Translations under genes and position numbers: made by a program
Part shown: positions 1 to 8,871 of the stretch, one piece after another
How the letters are laid out: every line of letters begins with the position of its first letter
Numbering within the stretch: position 1 is the first letter of the stretch
Notes under the pieces: model-generated
Seen by the model: only the letters and a program-made list of their open reading frames with translations
Told to the model about the DNA's origin: nothing
The model's database searches: none
NCBI RefSeq assembly: GCF_000425785.1
Contig: NZ_KE384450.1
Coordinates: 62,001-126,000, forward strand
Direction: 5' to 3'
Source of the DNA: Pseudomonas taiwanensis DSM 21245
Lineage (GTDB): Bacteria > Pseudomonadota > Gammaproteobacteria > Pseudomonadales > Pseudomonadaceae
Length of the DNA stretch: 64,000 nucleotides

Positions 1-573
1 CGAAGGGATCACCAAGCGCCATTTCGCACCTGTCTTCATGTGCGGTAATGCCACCTGCCAGCCTTCGATCACCGAGTCCAGGCTGAACCATTGCGGCTGC
101 TGGTTCTGGTCGAACACAGAGCCATCCGGCAATCGGCCTACGTAACGCACCTGTACCTTGCCCCCGGCCTTGGGTTGAGCGCCTGTACCGCTTTGCAATT
201 CACTGTAGAGCACGCCTTCTGGCAACTCGTGCACGCCAGCGCGTGCCCGTTCGTTGGCCATGAAGCGCGTTTCCACTGCCTGCAGTTTGTCCGCTTCAGC
301 CTGCTCGACGGCGCTGCCTGCCTGTTCTTCATGCTGCTGGAGGATGGCCTGCATCCGCGCTTTGTCGAGCTTCAGCGGCTGGCCTTGATAGGACTGGCGC
401 AGGCCTTCGATCAGGGCATCCAGCTGCAACCCGGGCATTTCCTGGCGCAAGCGCTCACCCAGGCTGGCGCCAAGGCTGTAGGCGAGATCCTGGTCGTTGG
501 CAGGAGGGGTGTCAGGGTTGGCCAGGGCAGCGGTGGCCAGAAGGCAAAGGCCGAATAAAAGATGACGAGACAT
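1..573 (-). CDS. FKBP-type peptidyl-prolyl cis-trans isomerase, 3' end cut by window
   Basis: The reverse strand reads open from an ATG at 573 to the window edge, giving 191 codons without a stop, so the C-terminus is missing. It starts with a short signal-like segment (MSRHLLFGLCLLATAALA), followed by an FKBP N-terminal dimerisation region (LAYSLGASLGERLRQ near residue 30) and the start of the catalytic FKBP fold (VQVRYVGRLPDGSVFD near residue 145, and a GWQVALPHMKTGAKWRL stretch at the edge). The protein should be an envelope proline isomerase/chaperone of the FklB/Mip type. It is divergent from algP, a neighbour I recall in other Pseudomonas. The family call is secure; the exact subclass and periplasmic location are inferred. 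Confidence 0.9.
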   Translation of the reverse strand, partial: MSRHLLFGLCLLATAALANPDTPPANDQDLAYSLGASLGERLRQEMPGLQLDALIEGLRQSYQGQPLKLDKARMQAILQQHEEQAGSAVEQAEADKLQAVETRFMANERARAGVHELPEGVLYSELQSGTGAQPKAGGKVQVRYVGRLPDGSVFDQNQQPQWFSLDSVIEGWQVALPHMKTGAKWRLVIPS

Positions 574-798
574 GCTCAACTCCTGCTCCAATGAGCGGGG
601 AAGTATGCCAGCCCTGTTGTCGATGGATGTGTAAATATCAGCAACGATTTATTAAGCAACTACACTTGCACGGAGCTGCAAGATAACAACTTTGCCCAGG
701 CATGCAACGCGGCGCCATCGATACTGTCAACATGCCCTAGCGGCGGTAGCAGCAGAAGCATAGTATGAGCCGCAATCTCGTCAGCCAGGAGGTAAACC

Positions 799-1941
799 AT
801 GTCGGCTAAGAAGAAGCCAGTCAGTACGCCGTTGCACCTGCTCCAGCAACTTTCGGGCAGCCTGCTCGAACATTTGGAAGACGCCTGCTCCCAAGCGCTG
901 GCGGATGCTGAGAAACTGCTGGCCAAGTTGGAAAAACAACGCGTAAAGGCCCAGGAAAAACTGCATAACGGTCGCCTGAAGTTGCAGGACGCGGCCAAGG
1001 CAGGCAAAGCCAAGGCCCAGAGCAAAGCGCACAAAGCCATTGGCGAACTTGAAGAGTTGCTCGATTCGCTCAAAGACCGTCAATCGCAGACACGTACTTA
1101 TATCCAACAACTCAAGCGCGATGCTCAGGAAAGCCTGAAACTGGCCCAGGGTGTTGGCAAGGTTCGTGAAGCCGTGAGCAAGGCGCTCGACCAGCGTGCA
1201 GTGGCCACTAAAGCCAAGCCTGCGGTTGCCAAGGCGCCGGCGAAGGCTGCCGCTAAACCAGCCGCTGCCAAATCTCCTGCCAAAGCGGCTGCTGCGAAAA
1301 CCCCAGCCAGGACTGCTGCCGCCAAGCCAGCTGCTGCGAAAGCTCCAGCCAAGACTGCTGCCGCCAAGCCAACTGCTTCGAAAGCTCCAGCCAAGACAGC
1401 TGCCGCCAAGCCCGCCGCTGCGAAAGCCCCAGCCAGGACTGCTGCTGCCAAGCCCGCCGCTGCGAAAGCCCCCGCCAAGGCTGCTGCTGCCAAGCCCGCC
1501 GCTGCGAAAGCCCCCGCCAAGGCTGCTGCTGCCAAGCCCGCCGCTGCGAAAGCCCCCGCCAAGGCTGCTGCTGCCAAGCCAGCTGCTGCGAAAGCCCCAG
1601 CCAAGACTGCTGCTGCCAAGCCAGCTGCTGCGAAAGCTCCAGCCAAGGCGACTGCTACCAAGCCAGCTGCTGCGAAAGCCCCCGCCAAGGCAACTGCTGC
1701 CAAGCCGGCGGCTACCAAGGCGCCAGCCAAAGCCACTGCTGCCAAGCCAGCCGCTGCCAAAGCTCCCGTCAAAGCTGCTACCGCCAAGCCAACTGCTGCC
1801 AAGGCGCCAGCCAAGCCAGCCGTCAGCCAGGCACCTGAAGCCAAGCCGGCCTCACCCGCACCCGCGACCAATTCGGCCGCTCCCGCCCCATCGCCGGCAC
1901 CTGTGAGTACTGCTGTTCAGGCGCCGTCCTCGGCGTCCTGA
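799..1941 (+). CDS. algP: AlgP-like histone H1-like protein with KPAA repeats
   Basis: This 380-residue basic protein has an N-terminal helical/coiled-coil part (about residues 10-130, rich in Leu, Lys and Glu heptads) and a long low-complexity C-terminal tail (about 138-345) made of KPAAAKAPAKAAA-type units. A short Pro/Ala/Ser end follows. The tail resembles eukaryotic histone H1 and the P. aeruginosa AlgP (AlgR3) protein, which was linked to alginate gene regulation and binds DNA through its basic tail. The start is fixed by an AGGAGG Shine-Dalgarno at 788-793. Its 3' end overlaps the convergent gene by 25 bp. Codon usage inside the repeats is repetitive, so repeat number may vary between strains. 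Confidence 0.9.
   Translation: MSAKKKPVSTPLHLLQQLSGSLLEHLEDACSQALADAEKLLAKLEKQRVKAQEKLHNGRLKLQDAAKAGKAKAQSKAHKAIGELEELLDSLKDRQSQTRTYIQQLKRDAQESLKLAQGVGKVREAVSKALDQRAVATKAKPAVAKAPAKAAAKPAAAKSPAKAAAAKTPARTAAAKPAAAKAPAKTAAAKPTASKAPAKTAAAKPAAAKAPARTAAAKPAAAKAPAKAAAAKPAAAKAPAKAAAAKPAAAKAPAKAAAAKPAAAKAPAKTAAAKPAAAKAPAKATATKPAAAKAPAKATAAKPAATKAPAKATAAKPAAAKAPVKAATAKPTAAKAPAKPAVSQAPEAKPASPAPATNSAAPAPSPAPVSTAVQAPSSAS
1201..1840 (+). repeat. Degenerate in-frame tandem repeat encoding the AlgP KPAA tail
   Basis: Units of about 33-42 bp, each encoding K-P-A-A-A-K-A-P-A-K plus alanines, run head to tail. Copies around 1450-1580 are almost identical at the DNA level with a 42-bp period; outer copies have diverged, mainly at third positions. 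The array stays in frame throughout. Confidence 0.9.
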
Positions 1942-2399
1942 GTCCCTGCGGCCGCGACGCGCAATCGAACCAGCGCGTCGTGGCTTCGGGCCTGGTCCGG
2001 CACGAGCAGGGCCAGCCAATCCTCCGTACGCTCACCAGCGTCCGCGGGCCATTGTTGCGAACGCTGCTGCAAGCGTTCGAGCAGCGCCTTCTCTGCCTGC
2101 AGTTCCAGCCCCTTGACCTGTTCGCGCAGCGCCAGCAACTGCGGGTCGCTCGTCGCCGCTTCACGCCATTGCTGGCGAAGGTGGCGCAGTGGGGCCACTA
2201 CCTCGCGTTGCCAGGGGGCGGCCAATTCACGCAAGGCACCCACGCGCGCGCGACTGGCTGCCACTCCACGTATTTGCAGCCAGGTGCCACACAGCAACAG
2301 GCAGACATCGGCCCCTGACGCTTGCAGTGCCAGGCAGGCCTGTTCCACACCAGGCCGGGCGTACAAAGCGAGGGCGTGATTCCATAGGTCGGTGTACAT
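1917..2399 (-). CDS. TIGR02444-type conserved hypothetical protein
   Basis: This protein of about 160 residues begins MYTDLWNHALALYARPGVEQACL and is Leu/Ala-rich, with a predicted all-helical make-up and a coiled region near residues 85-120 (LREQVKGLELQAEKALLERL). It matches my memory of the TIGR02444 family (DUF2390-like), a small cytoplasmic protein of unknown role found next to algP and the ABC-F gene in Pseudomonas. The ATG at 2399 is preferred; an in-frame GTG at 2411 would add four residues. Its last codons overlap the algP 3' end on the other strand. No catalytic motif is visible. Confidence 0.75.
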   Translation of the reverse strand: MYTDLWNHALALYARPGVEQACLALQASGADVCLLLCGTWLQIRGVAASRARVGALRELAAPWQREVVAPLRHLRQQWREAATSDPQLLALREQVKGLELQAEKALLERLQQRSQQWPADAGERTEDWLALLVPDQARSHDALVRLRVAAAGTQDAEDGA

Positions 2400-2449
2400 G
2401 ATTCCACTCACGCCACGGGCCGAGGAAGCTGGTAGACTCCGCGACCATC

Positions 2450-4360
2450 ATGATCAGACTATCCAACCTCACTTTACAGCGTGGTCCGCAGCGCTTGCTA
2501 GAAGGCGCCGAGATGACCCTGCACGCCGGTCACAAGGCCGGCCTGATCGGCGCCAACGGTGCCGGAAAATCCAGCCTGTTCGCCCTGCTGCGCGGTGAGC
2601 TATCGCCCGATGCCGGTGACTGCCAGCTGCCGGGCGACTGGCGCATAGCCCACATGCGCCAGGAGGTCGATACCCTCGACCGGGTTGCCGTGGACTATGT
2701 GCTCGATGGCGATGTCCGCCTGCGCAAGGTCCAGGCTGAACTCGCCGCCGCCGAGGCTGCCCACGACGGCACCGCGCTGGCGCGCCTGCACAGTGAGCTG
2801 GACAGCGCCGACGGCTATACCGCCGATGCCCGTGCGCGCAAGCTGCTTGCCGGCCTGGGGTTCACCAACGAGCAGATGGACCGCCGCGTAGGTGATTTCT
2901 CTGGTGGCTGGCGGATGCGCCTCAACCTGGCCCAGGCACTGATGTGCCCATCCGACCTGTTGCTGCTCGACGAACCGACCAACCACCTGGACCTCGATGC
3001 GATCCTGTGGCTGGAGGACTGGCTCAAAGGTTACCCCGGCACACTATTGCTGATTTCCCATGACCGCGATTTCCTCGACGCCGTGGTCGATCACGTTCTG
3101 CATGTCGAGCAGCGCAAGCTCAACCTGTACAAGGGCGGCTACACGGCTTTCGAGCGCACCCGTGCCGAACGCCTGGCGCAGCAGCAGCAGGCCTATGAGA
3201 AGCAACAGGCCCAGCGTGCGCACATGGAGAAGTACATCGCTCGTTTCAAGGCCCAGGCCACCAAGGCTCGCCAGGCGCAGAGCCGGATCAAGGCCCTGGA
3301 GCGCATGGAAGAGCTGTCGGCGGCACATGTCGATTCGCCGTTCGACTTCGTCTTCCGCGAGTCGGAGAAAATCTCCAGTCCGTTGCTGGACCTGTCCGAA
3401 GGGCGTCTGGGCTACGGCGACAAGGCGATCCTGGAAAAGGTCAAGCTGCAACTGGCGCCGGGTGCCCGCATCGGTCTGCTCGGCCCTAACGGTGCCGGTA
3501 AGTCGACCTTGATCAAGAACCTCGCCGGTGAGTTGCAGCCATTGGGCGGGCGCCTGGTGCGCGGCGAAAACCTGGCCGTCGGCTACTTCGCCCAGCACCA
3601 ACTCGACTCCCTCGACGACAAGGCCAGCCCGCTGCTTCACCTGCAGCGGATTGCCCCGACCGAGCGCGAGCAGACGTTGCGCGACTTCCTTGGCGGCTTC
3701 GACTTCCATGGCGACCGTGTCGACGAGCCGGTGGTGAATTTCTCCGGTGGCGAGAAGGCGCGCCTGGCCCTGGCCCTGATCGCCTGGGAACGCCCGAACC
3801 TGTTGTTGCTCGACGAACCGACCAACCACCTCGACCTGGAAATGCGCCTGGCTCTGACCATGGCGCTGCAGGAGTTCGCCGGTGCCGTGGTAGTGGTCTC
3901 CCACGACCGTCACCTGCTCAAGAGCACCACCAACGATTTCCTGCTGGTGGCCGATGGCAAGGTCGACACCTTCGATGGCGATCTGGACGACTACAGCCGC
4001 TGGCTGGTCGATTACCGCCAGCGCAGCGCGCCGGTCAACAGCACGGTGGCCAACCCGGACAAGACCGACAAGAAGGCCCAGCGCCAGGCAGCAGCGGCCC
4101 TGCGTCAGCAACTGGCGCCGCACAAGCGTGCGGCCGAGAAGCTCGAGGCCGAGCTCAATCAGGTGCACAGCCAGCTGGCCGAAATTGAGACCGCGCTAGG
4201 CGATGGCGGACTGTACGACGCAGCACGCAAGGACGAGTTGCGTGACCTGCTGGGTCGTCAGAGCAAGCTCAAGCAGCGCGAAGGCGAGCTGGAGGAAGCC
4301 TGGATGGAAGCCCTGGAGACTCTGGAAAGCATGCAGGCCGAACTCGAGGCGCTGTCCTGA
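2450..4360 (+). CDS. yheS: ABC-F family ATPase, YheS type
   Basis: This 636-residue soluble protein carries two ABC ATPase domains and no membrane segments. Walker A1 is GANGAGKSS at 34-42 and Walker A2 is GPNGAGKS near 345. SGGWRMR and SGGEKAR are the two signature motifs, and both domains have LLLLDEPTNHLDL Walker B segments. A charged linker rich in Gln/Arg lies between them (about 235-290), and a coiled-coil tail follows residue 540 (AAEKLEAELNQVHSQLAEIE). ABC-F proteins act on ribosomes to relieve stalling or tune translation; YheS is the closest type by the Trp in the first signature. The stop overlaps the start of the next gene (TGATG), so they are likely co-translated. Confidence 0.93.
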   Translation: MIRLSNLTLQRGPQRLLEGAEMTLHAGHKAGLIGANGAGKSSLFALLRGELSPDAGDCQLPGDWRIAHMRQEVDTLDRVAVDYVLDGDVRLRKVQAELAAAEAAHDGTALARLHSELDSADGYTADARARKLLAGLGFTNEQMDRRVGDFSGGWRMRLNLAQALMCPSDLLLLDEPTNHLDLDAILWLEDWLKGYPGTLLLISHDRDFLDAVVDHVLHVEQRKLNLYKGGYTAFERTRAERLAQQQQAYEKQQAQRAHMEKYIARFKAQATKARQAQSRIKALERMEELSAAHVDSPFDFVFRESEKISSPLLDLSEGRLGYGDKAILEKVKLQLAPGARIGLLGPNGAGKSTLIKNLAGELQPLGGRLVRGENLAVGYFAQHQLDSLDDKASPLLHLQRIAPTEREQTLRDFLGGFDFHGDRVDEPVVNFSGGEKARLALALIAWERPNLLLLDEPTNHLDLEMRLALTMALQEFAGAVVVVSHDRHLLKSTTNDFLLVADGKVDTFDGDLDDYSRWLVDYRQRSAPVNSTVANPDKTDKKAQRQAAAALRQQLAPHKRAAEKLEAELNQVHSQLAEIETALGDGGLYDAARKDELRDLLGRQSKLKQREGELEEAWMEALETLESMQAELEALS

Positions 4361-4947
4361 TGGAGGAGCTGCGCTCGCTGTTGCCGGGGCAATGGATGGA
4401 TACCTTCTGGCTTGGGCTGCAGATACTGCTGATTCTGGTCGTAGCGTTCGTCCTTCAGCGTATCGTGGCCCGTGGCCTCAGCCGCCTGGGCCAGCGTTAC
4501 CCCTTGCCGCCGGAGCTGCTGATGCCTGTGCGTGGTGGTCTGCGCTGGCTGATCATGGGCAGTGCACTGCTGTTCGTGCTGGAGCGCATGGGGGTATCGG
4601 CGACGGTGTTGTGGACGGCGTTGTCCGGCTTCGTCGCCGTCGCTGCGGTGGCGTTCTTCGCCATGTGGAGCGTGTTGTCCAACCTGCTGTGTGCGGTGTT
4701 GATCTTCACCGTCGGGCCGTTTCGCATCGGTGATGTGGTCGAACTGGTCGATACCCTCGACAAACCTGGCGTCAAAGGTCGGGTGATCGCTATCAACCTG
4801 CTGTTCACCACGCTGATGGAAATGCCCGAGGCCGGTGGTGCGCTGGTGCAGGTACCCAATAGTCAGTTCTTCCAGAAGTCGGTACGTCGCTGGCGGGGAA
4901 CCGAGGTGCAGTCCCTCCAGCAAGACGCTTCGGTCGAGGCGGACTGA
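4360..4947 (+). CDS. Small mechanosensitive channel (MscS-like) membrane protein
   Basis: This 195-residue protein has hydrophobic segments at about residues 15-35, 63-83 and 88-118, the last being a Gly/Ala-patterned pore-like helix (VLWTALSGFVAVAAVAFFAMWSVLSNLL). A short beta-type domain follows (FRIGDVVELVDTLDKPGVKGRVIAINLLFTTL), which matches the MscS beta domain. It is much shorter than canonical MscS (about 286 residues), with a reduced C-terminal vestibule. It overlaps the yheS stop by one base. The likely role is a tension-gated or stabilising channel of the inner membrane; gating has to be inferred. Confidence 0.8.
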   Translation: MEELRSLLPGQWMDTFWLGLQILLILVVAFVLQRIVARGLSRLGQRYPLPPELLMPVRGGLRWLIMGSALLFVLERMGVSATVLWTALSGFVAVAAVAFFAMWSVLSNLLCAVLIFTVGPFRIGDVVELVDTLDKPGVKGRVIAINLLFTTLMEMPEAGGALVQVPNSQFFQKSVRRWRGTEVQSLQQDASVEAD

Positions 4948-5068
4948 GTTGTCCGAGGCGGCCGTGTCGTTGTGTTCCGGCGATACAAATCCTTCAGAAA
5001 GCACTGGTTATTTTTTCGCCAACACCTTAGCTTAATGTTTTGCAACAAATGTTCGAGCGAGGTGTGTG

Positions 5069-5701
5069 ATGTCGATGGAAGTGTGGTTGGGCTTCTTTGC
5101 CGCGTGCTGGGTCATCAGCCTGTCGCCGGGTGCGGGGGCGATCGCCTCCATGTCCAGTGGGCTGCAGTACGGTTTCTGGCGCGGTTACTGGAATGCCCTG
5201 GGCCTGCAACTGGGCCTGATCATGCAGATCGCCATCATTGCCGCCGGTGTCGGCGCCATCCTTGCCGCCTCTGCCACCGCCTTCCAGGTCATCAAGTGGT
5301 TTGGCGTGTTCTACCTTGTCTACCTGGCCTATCGGCAATGGCAGGCGTTGCCGATGGACATGTCCGACGAGTCGGGAGTGCGCCCCATCGGTAAGCCGCT
5401 GAGCCTGGTGTTCCGTGGTTTTCTGGTGAACGTCAGCAACCCCAAGGCACTGGTGTTCATGCTGGCGGTACTGCCGCAGTTCATCAATCCGCACGCGCCG
5501 CTGCTGCCGCAGTATGTGGCGATCACCATAACGATGGTCACCGTCGACATGCTGGTGATGGCCGGATACACCGGATTGGCTTCGCGGGTGTTGCGCCTGC
5601 TGCGTACGCCGAAGCAACAGAAGCGCCTGAACCGCACCTTTGCCGGGTTGTTCATCGGCGCGGCGACTTTCCTGGCCACCTTGCGTCGTGCGCCGCTCTG
5701 A
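5069..5701 (+). CDS. LysE/RhtB-family amino acid exporter
   Basis: About 210 residues with six hydrophobic segments. The N-terminal family signature is clear (SLSPGAGAIASMSSGLQYGFWRGYWNALG), as is a central NVSNPKALVFMLAVLPQF motif typical of RhtB/LysE exporters. The ATG at 5069 is preferred over the GTG three bases upstream because of the GAGCGAGG stretch about eight bases before it. These proteins export amino acids or homoserine lactone-like compounds out of the cytoplasm; the substrate cannot be read here. The gene is monocistronic and converges on the slipin gene. Confidence 0.88.
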   Translation: MSMEVWLGFFAACWVISLSPGAGAIASMSSGLQYGFWRGYWNALGLQLGLIMQIAIIAAGVGAILAASATAFQVIKWFGVFYLVYLAYRQWQALPMDMSDESGVRPIGKPLSLVFRGFLVNVSNPKALVFMLAVLPQFINPHAPLLPQYVAITITMVTVDMLVMAGYTGLASRVLRLLRTPKQQKRLNRTFAGLFIGAATFLATLRRAPL

Positions 5702-5708
5702 TTGAGCG

Positions 5709-5727
5709 TGGGCTGCCGTGCAGCCCA
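5709..5727. terminator. Hairpin between convergent lysE-type and slipin genes
   Basis: TGGGCTGC and GCAGCCCA form an 8-bp perfect stem with a 3-base loop just after the exporter stop. The T tract is weak, so efficient intrinsic termination is uncertain. Confidence 0.5.
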
Positions 5728-5759
5728 TCTCCTTGCACCGACCCGCGACTCGACCGTGT

Positions 5760-6518
5760 CTATTTCTGCCGGTCCATCAACCCCTTGAGCAGGTCCAGCG
5801 GCAAGGGGAAGACGATGGTCGAGCTCTTGTCTCCAGCAATCGTCCCCAGGGTCTGCATGTAGCGCAGTTGCATGGCCCCTGGCTCCTTGCTGAGCATCTG
5901 CGCGGCCTGCATCAGTTTTTCCGAAGCCTGCAACTCCCCTTCGGCATGGATCACCTTGGCCCGCCGCTCACGCTCGGCCTCGGCCTGGCGGGCAATGGCC
6001 CGGACCATCGACTCGTTCAGGTCGACATGCTTGATCTCGACGTTGGCTACCTTGATGCCCCAGGCATCGGTTTGCGCGTCCAGCACTTGGCGAATGTCCG
6101 AGTTGAGTTGCTCGCGCTCGGCCAGCAACTCATCGAGCTCATGTTTACCGAGCACAGCGCGCAGGGTGGTCTGGGCCAGCTGGCTGGTGGCGACGAGGAA
6201 ATCCTCCACCTGGATGATCGCCTTTTGCGGGTCCAGTACGCGGAAGTACAGCACGGCGTTTACCTTGACCGAGACGTTGTCGCGGGTGATCACGTCTTGC
6301 GGTGGAACGTCGAGTACCACCGTGCGCAAGTCGACCCTGACCATCTGTTGTATCACTGGAATCAACAGGATCAGTCCAGGCCCTTTGACCTGCCAGAAGC
6401 GCCCCAGCTGAAACACCACACCACGCTCATACTCGCGCAGGATGCGAAACGCCGAGAGCAGCAAAACCGCCAGCAACATCAGCAGGGCACCGAAGCCCAA
6501 TTGCATGAACATCATCAT
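5760..6518 (-). CDS. Slipin / SPFH (band 7) membrane protein
   Basis: This 252-residue protein has one N-terminal membrane segment (LGFGALLMLLAVLLLSAF) followed by an SPFH domain (about 30-190: YERGVVFQLGRFWQVKGPGLILL, VRVDLRTVVLDVPPQDVITRDNV). A helical AEAERERRAKVIHAEGEL stretch follows, typical of stomatin/slipin oligomers. The start is the first ATG of the ATG-ATG-ATG run, which overlaps the nfeD stop as ATGA. Slipins pair with NfeD proteases in membrane domain organisation and protein quality control, and the coupled arrangement here supports that. No signal for an alternative role is seen. Confidence 0.93.
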   Translation of the reverse strand: MMMFMQLGFGALLMLLAVLLLSAFRILREYERGVVFQLGRFWQVKGPGLILLIPVIQQMVRVDLRTVVLDVPPQDVITRDNVSVKVNAVLYFRVLDPQKAIIQVEDFLVATSQLAQTTLRAVLGKHELDELLAEREQLNSDIRQVLDAQTDAWGIKVANVEIKHVDLNESMVRAIARQAEAERERRAKVIHAEGELQASEKLMQAAQMLSKEPGAMQLRYMQTLGTIAGDKSSTIVFPLPLDLLKGLMDRQK

Positions 6519-7864
6519 TCCCCTTGCGCCCCGGGTGCTGCAGCGCTCACATCCAGCATGACACCGTGACGGGCCATCACCCGGACGGACTGGCCGACTT
6601 GCAGCGGTGTCTTGCACTGGACTTGCCATTGTTCGCCCTGGGCCTGTACCGAGCCGCAGAACGGGTTGTCCGCCATCACTTGGGTAACCTTCACCAGGCT
6701 GCCGACCAGGCCGGCATCACCGCTGACCAGCGCCCGTCGTCGCGCCCTGAGGGCCATGCCCACCACGCCGCCGAGCAGCAGTGCCGAAGCCACTGCGAGC
6801 GTGACGATCAACGCCAACGGTATGCCGAAGCCAGGGGCGTCGGTATCCATCAGGATCACAGCGCCGACGACAAAGGCGACGATGCCGCCAAAACCGACCA
6901 CGCCGAAACTGGGTAGGAACGCTTCGGCGATCATGAACGCAAGGCCGAGCAGGATCAGCGCCACCCCCGCATAGCTCACCGGTAGCAGCTGCAGGGCATA
7001 CAGCGCCAGTAGCAGACATATCCCTCCCACCACTCCGCCTACCCCCGAGCCGGGGTTCATGAACTCGAACAGCAAGCCGTACACACCGATCATGATCAGA
7101 ATGAGCGCTACGCTCGGGTTGGTGATGACCGCGAGCAGCCGGGTGCGCCAGTCCGGCAAGTGCTCGACAACGCGAGCTCCATCGGTTTGCAACGGGCGTG
7201 GCTGGTCAGCAGCCGTAAGTGTCTTGCCATCGAGCTGACGCAGCAGATCGGGCAGGTCACTGGCGACCAGGTCGACCACCTTCAGACGCAGCGCTTCACT
7301 GGCCGACAAGCTGACGGCCTCGCGCACGGCCTGCTCCGCCCAGGTCGCATTGCGTCCACGCAATTGCGCCAGGCCTCGAATGTAGGCCGCGGCGTCATTG
7401 ACCTGCTTGCGTGCAAGAGCGTCTTCGTCACCACTGGGTTTGGCCTTGTCATCCTTGGGGGTACCTGGCGGCGCGCCGATTTGCACCGGCGTTGCGGCGC
7501 CAAGGTTGGTTCCCGGGGCCATGGCTGCCACATGGCTGGCATACAGGATGTAGGTACCAGCACTGGCGGCGCGGGCGCCGCTGGGGGCCACGTAACTGGC
7601 CACAGGGACAGGGCTCGCGAGAATAGCCTTGATCATCTGGCGCATCGCGCTGTCCAGGCCGCCAGGGGTATCCATGCGGATGACCACCAACTGCGCGCCT
7701 TGCTCATGGGCTTGTTCAAGGCTGCGAATCAGGTAATCGGCGCTGGCCGGGCCGATGGCATCGTCGATGCTCAGCAGCCAGACTGGAGCGGGCGCGGCAA
7801 GGCCGCTCTGGAAGGTGCCGAGCATCAGTAACAGACATAGCCAGCGCACGCAGCACCTGATCAC
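6515..7864 (-). CDS. NfeD-family membrane-bound serine protease (long form)
   Basis: 449 residues. A cleavable signal-like start (MIRCCVRWLCLLLMLGTFQSGLAA) leads to a ClpP-like Ser/Lys protease domain (about 28-220). The probable nucleophile lies in PSGARAASAGTYI and the general-base lysine in ARKQVNDAAAY. Several transmembrane helices follow (about 238-375), and the protein ends in a small OB-fold NfeD domain. This is the long 1510-N type that cleaves stomatin C-termini in characterised relatives. It forms a translationally coupled pair with the slipin downstream. An insertion rich in Pro, Lys and Asp (about residues 133-150) precedes the lysine. It is divergent from the YbaK-type gene. Confidence 0.93.
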   Translation of the reverse strand: MIRCCVRWLCLLLMLGTFQSGLAAPAPVWLLSIDDAIGPASADYLIRSLEQAHEQGAQLVVIRMDTPGGLDSAMRQMIKAILASPVPVASYVAPSGARAASAGTYILYASHVAAMAPGTNLGAATPVQIGAPPGTPKDDKAKPSGDEDALARKQVNDAAAYIRGLAQLRGRNATWAEQAVREAVSLSASEALRLKVVDLVASDLPDLLRQLDGKTLTAADQPRPLQTDGARVVEHLPDWRTRLLAVITNPSVALILIMIGVYGLLFEFMNPGSGVGGVVGGICLLLALYALQLLPVSYAGVALILLGLAFMIAEAFLPSFGVVGFGGIVAFVVGAVILMDTDAPGFGIPLALIVTLAVASALLLGGVVGMALRARRRALVSGDAGLVGSLVKVTQVMADNPFCGSVQAQGEQWQVQCKTPLQVGQSVRVMARHGVMLDVSAAAPGAQGE

Positions 7865-8037
7865 CTGTCGTCACCTCGTCCACCTCTGTAAATGAAGTTT
7901 AGTCGTGCCTGTTGGGGTAAGGCCTAAACTTGGAGATTAGGGGCCGCGTCACCAAGGTATTTCGAAGCTGATCTTCAGCTCGTCGCGACGTAAGGCCGCT
8001 CCTGACAGAGACTTGGGGGGCGAACCGGAGGTGCATC

Positions 8038-8496
8038 ATGCGTATGGCCAAGACCCTGCAGCAGCGCCTGGACCAGGCCAACTGCGATTACGACATCATT
8101 CCCCATCCACACTCCGCCACGAGCCTGGAATCGGCACGCACGGCCGGTGTACCCGCGGAACGGGTTGCCAAGTCGGTGATGCTTGATGACCGTCATGGCA
8201 ACTACATCATGGCGGTGCTACCGGCCAACCGCCATTTGGACATGAGCAAGGTACGCATGTCCGGTGACTGGCAACTTACCCGCGAGAGCGGGCTACCGAG
8301 CCTCTTCGTCGATTGCGAGCGAGGCGCCGTGCCTGCGGTGGGCGATGCCTACGCTATAAAAATGCTCTTGGACCCCAACATCACCCGTCAAGGCGATGTC
8401 TACCTCGAAGCAGGCGATCACGATCACCTGATCCACATGAGCATGGAGCAATACCTCAAGCTCGTGCCGAGCGCCGAAGTGCGCGAGCTGTGCTGA
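8038..8496 (+). CDS. YbaK/EbsC-type aminoacyl-tRNA deacylase
   Basis: This 152-residue cytoplasmic protein matches the YbaK/ProRS-editing (INS-like) fold, with RVAKSVMLDD carrying the conserved active-site lysine near residue 46, PSLFVDCERGAVPAVGDAY in the core, and a C-terminal DHDHLIHMSMEQYLKL. Proteins of this family hydrolyse mischarged aminoacyl-tRNA in trans. A strong GGAGGT Shine-Dalgarno precedes the ATG by six bases. The DUF2789 gene follows 62 bp downstream on the same strand, so co-transcription is possible. The exact substrate (Cys-tRNA(Pro), Ala-tRNA or other) cannot be told from sequence. Confidence 0.88.
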   Translation: MRMAKTLQQRLDQANCDYDIIPHPHSATSLESARTAGVPAERVAKSVMLDDRHGNYIMAVLPANRHLDMSKVRMSGDWQLTRESGLPSLFVDCERGAVPAVGDAYAIKMLLDPNITRQGDVYLEAGDHDHLIHMSMEQYLKLVPSAEVRELC

Positions 8497-8558
8497 TGTT
8501 CTCAAACCAATGCCGGGCCGGCGTCGTGGACGGTCTGCCCGGCGCATGAGGAGGAATC

Positions 8559-8801
8559 ATGGAAGCACCGATCCATCCATTCGCGGAATTGTTCAAGCAA
8601 CTGGGTCTGCCGGACGATGCCGTGAGCATCGACCAGTTCATCGCCAGCCATTCGCCCTTGAAGAATGAGATAAAACTGGTGGATGCACCGTTCTGGACCG
8701 ACGCCCAGCGGGCTTTCCTGCAGGACAGCATCATCGAAGATGCCGATTGGGCGGTCCCTTTCGACCAGTTGAACGAGGCCTTACGTCGCCCTCGTAAATA
8801 A
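8559..8801 (+). CDS. DUF2789 small protein
   Basis: This 80-residue acidic protein (MEAPIHPFAELFKQLGLPDD...) matches my memory of the DUF2789 family, common in gamma-proteobacteria and without known function. It has no membrane segment or cysteine and looks like a compact helical bundle. The AGGAGG-type site in the bases just before the ATG (gaggaggaatc) makes the start sure. It sits between the YbaK-type gene and a two-helix membrane protein, all in the same direction. Confidence 0.85.
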   Translation: MEAPIHPFAELFKQLGLPDDAVSIDQFIASHSPLKNEIKLVDAPFWTDAQRAFLQDSIIEDADWAVPFDQLNEALRRPRK

Positions 8802-8871
8802 AGCGCCGAGCGGCACCTGATGAGTGATTTGGCCGTTGCTATGCTCAGGAAAAACAAGAGGGGATAGCGCA

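Noticed and set aside
1125..1871. Antisense Ala/Leu/Gly-rich frame across the AlgP repeats
   Set aside because: A product of the repeat composition; looks like membrane sequence only because KPAA codons read Ala/Leu/Gly on the other strand.
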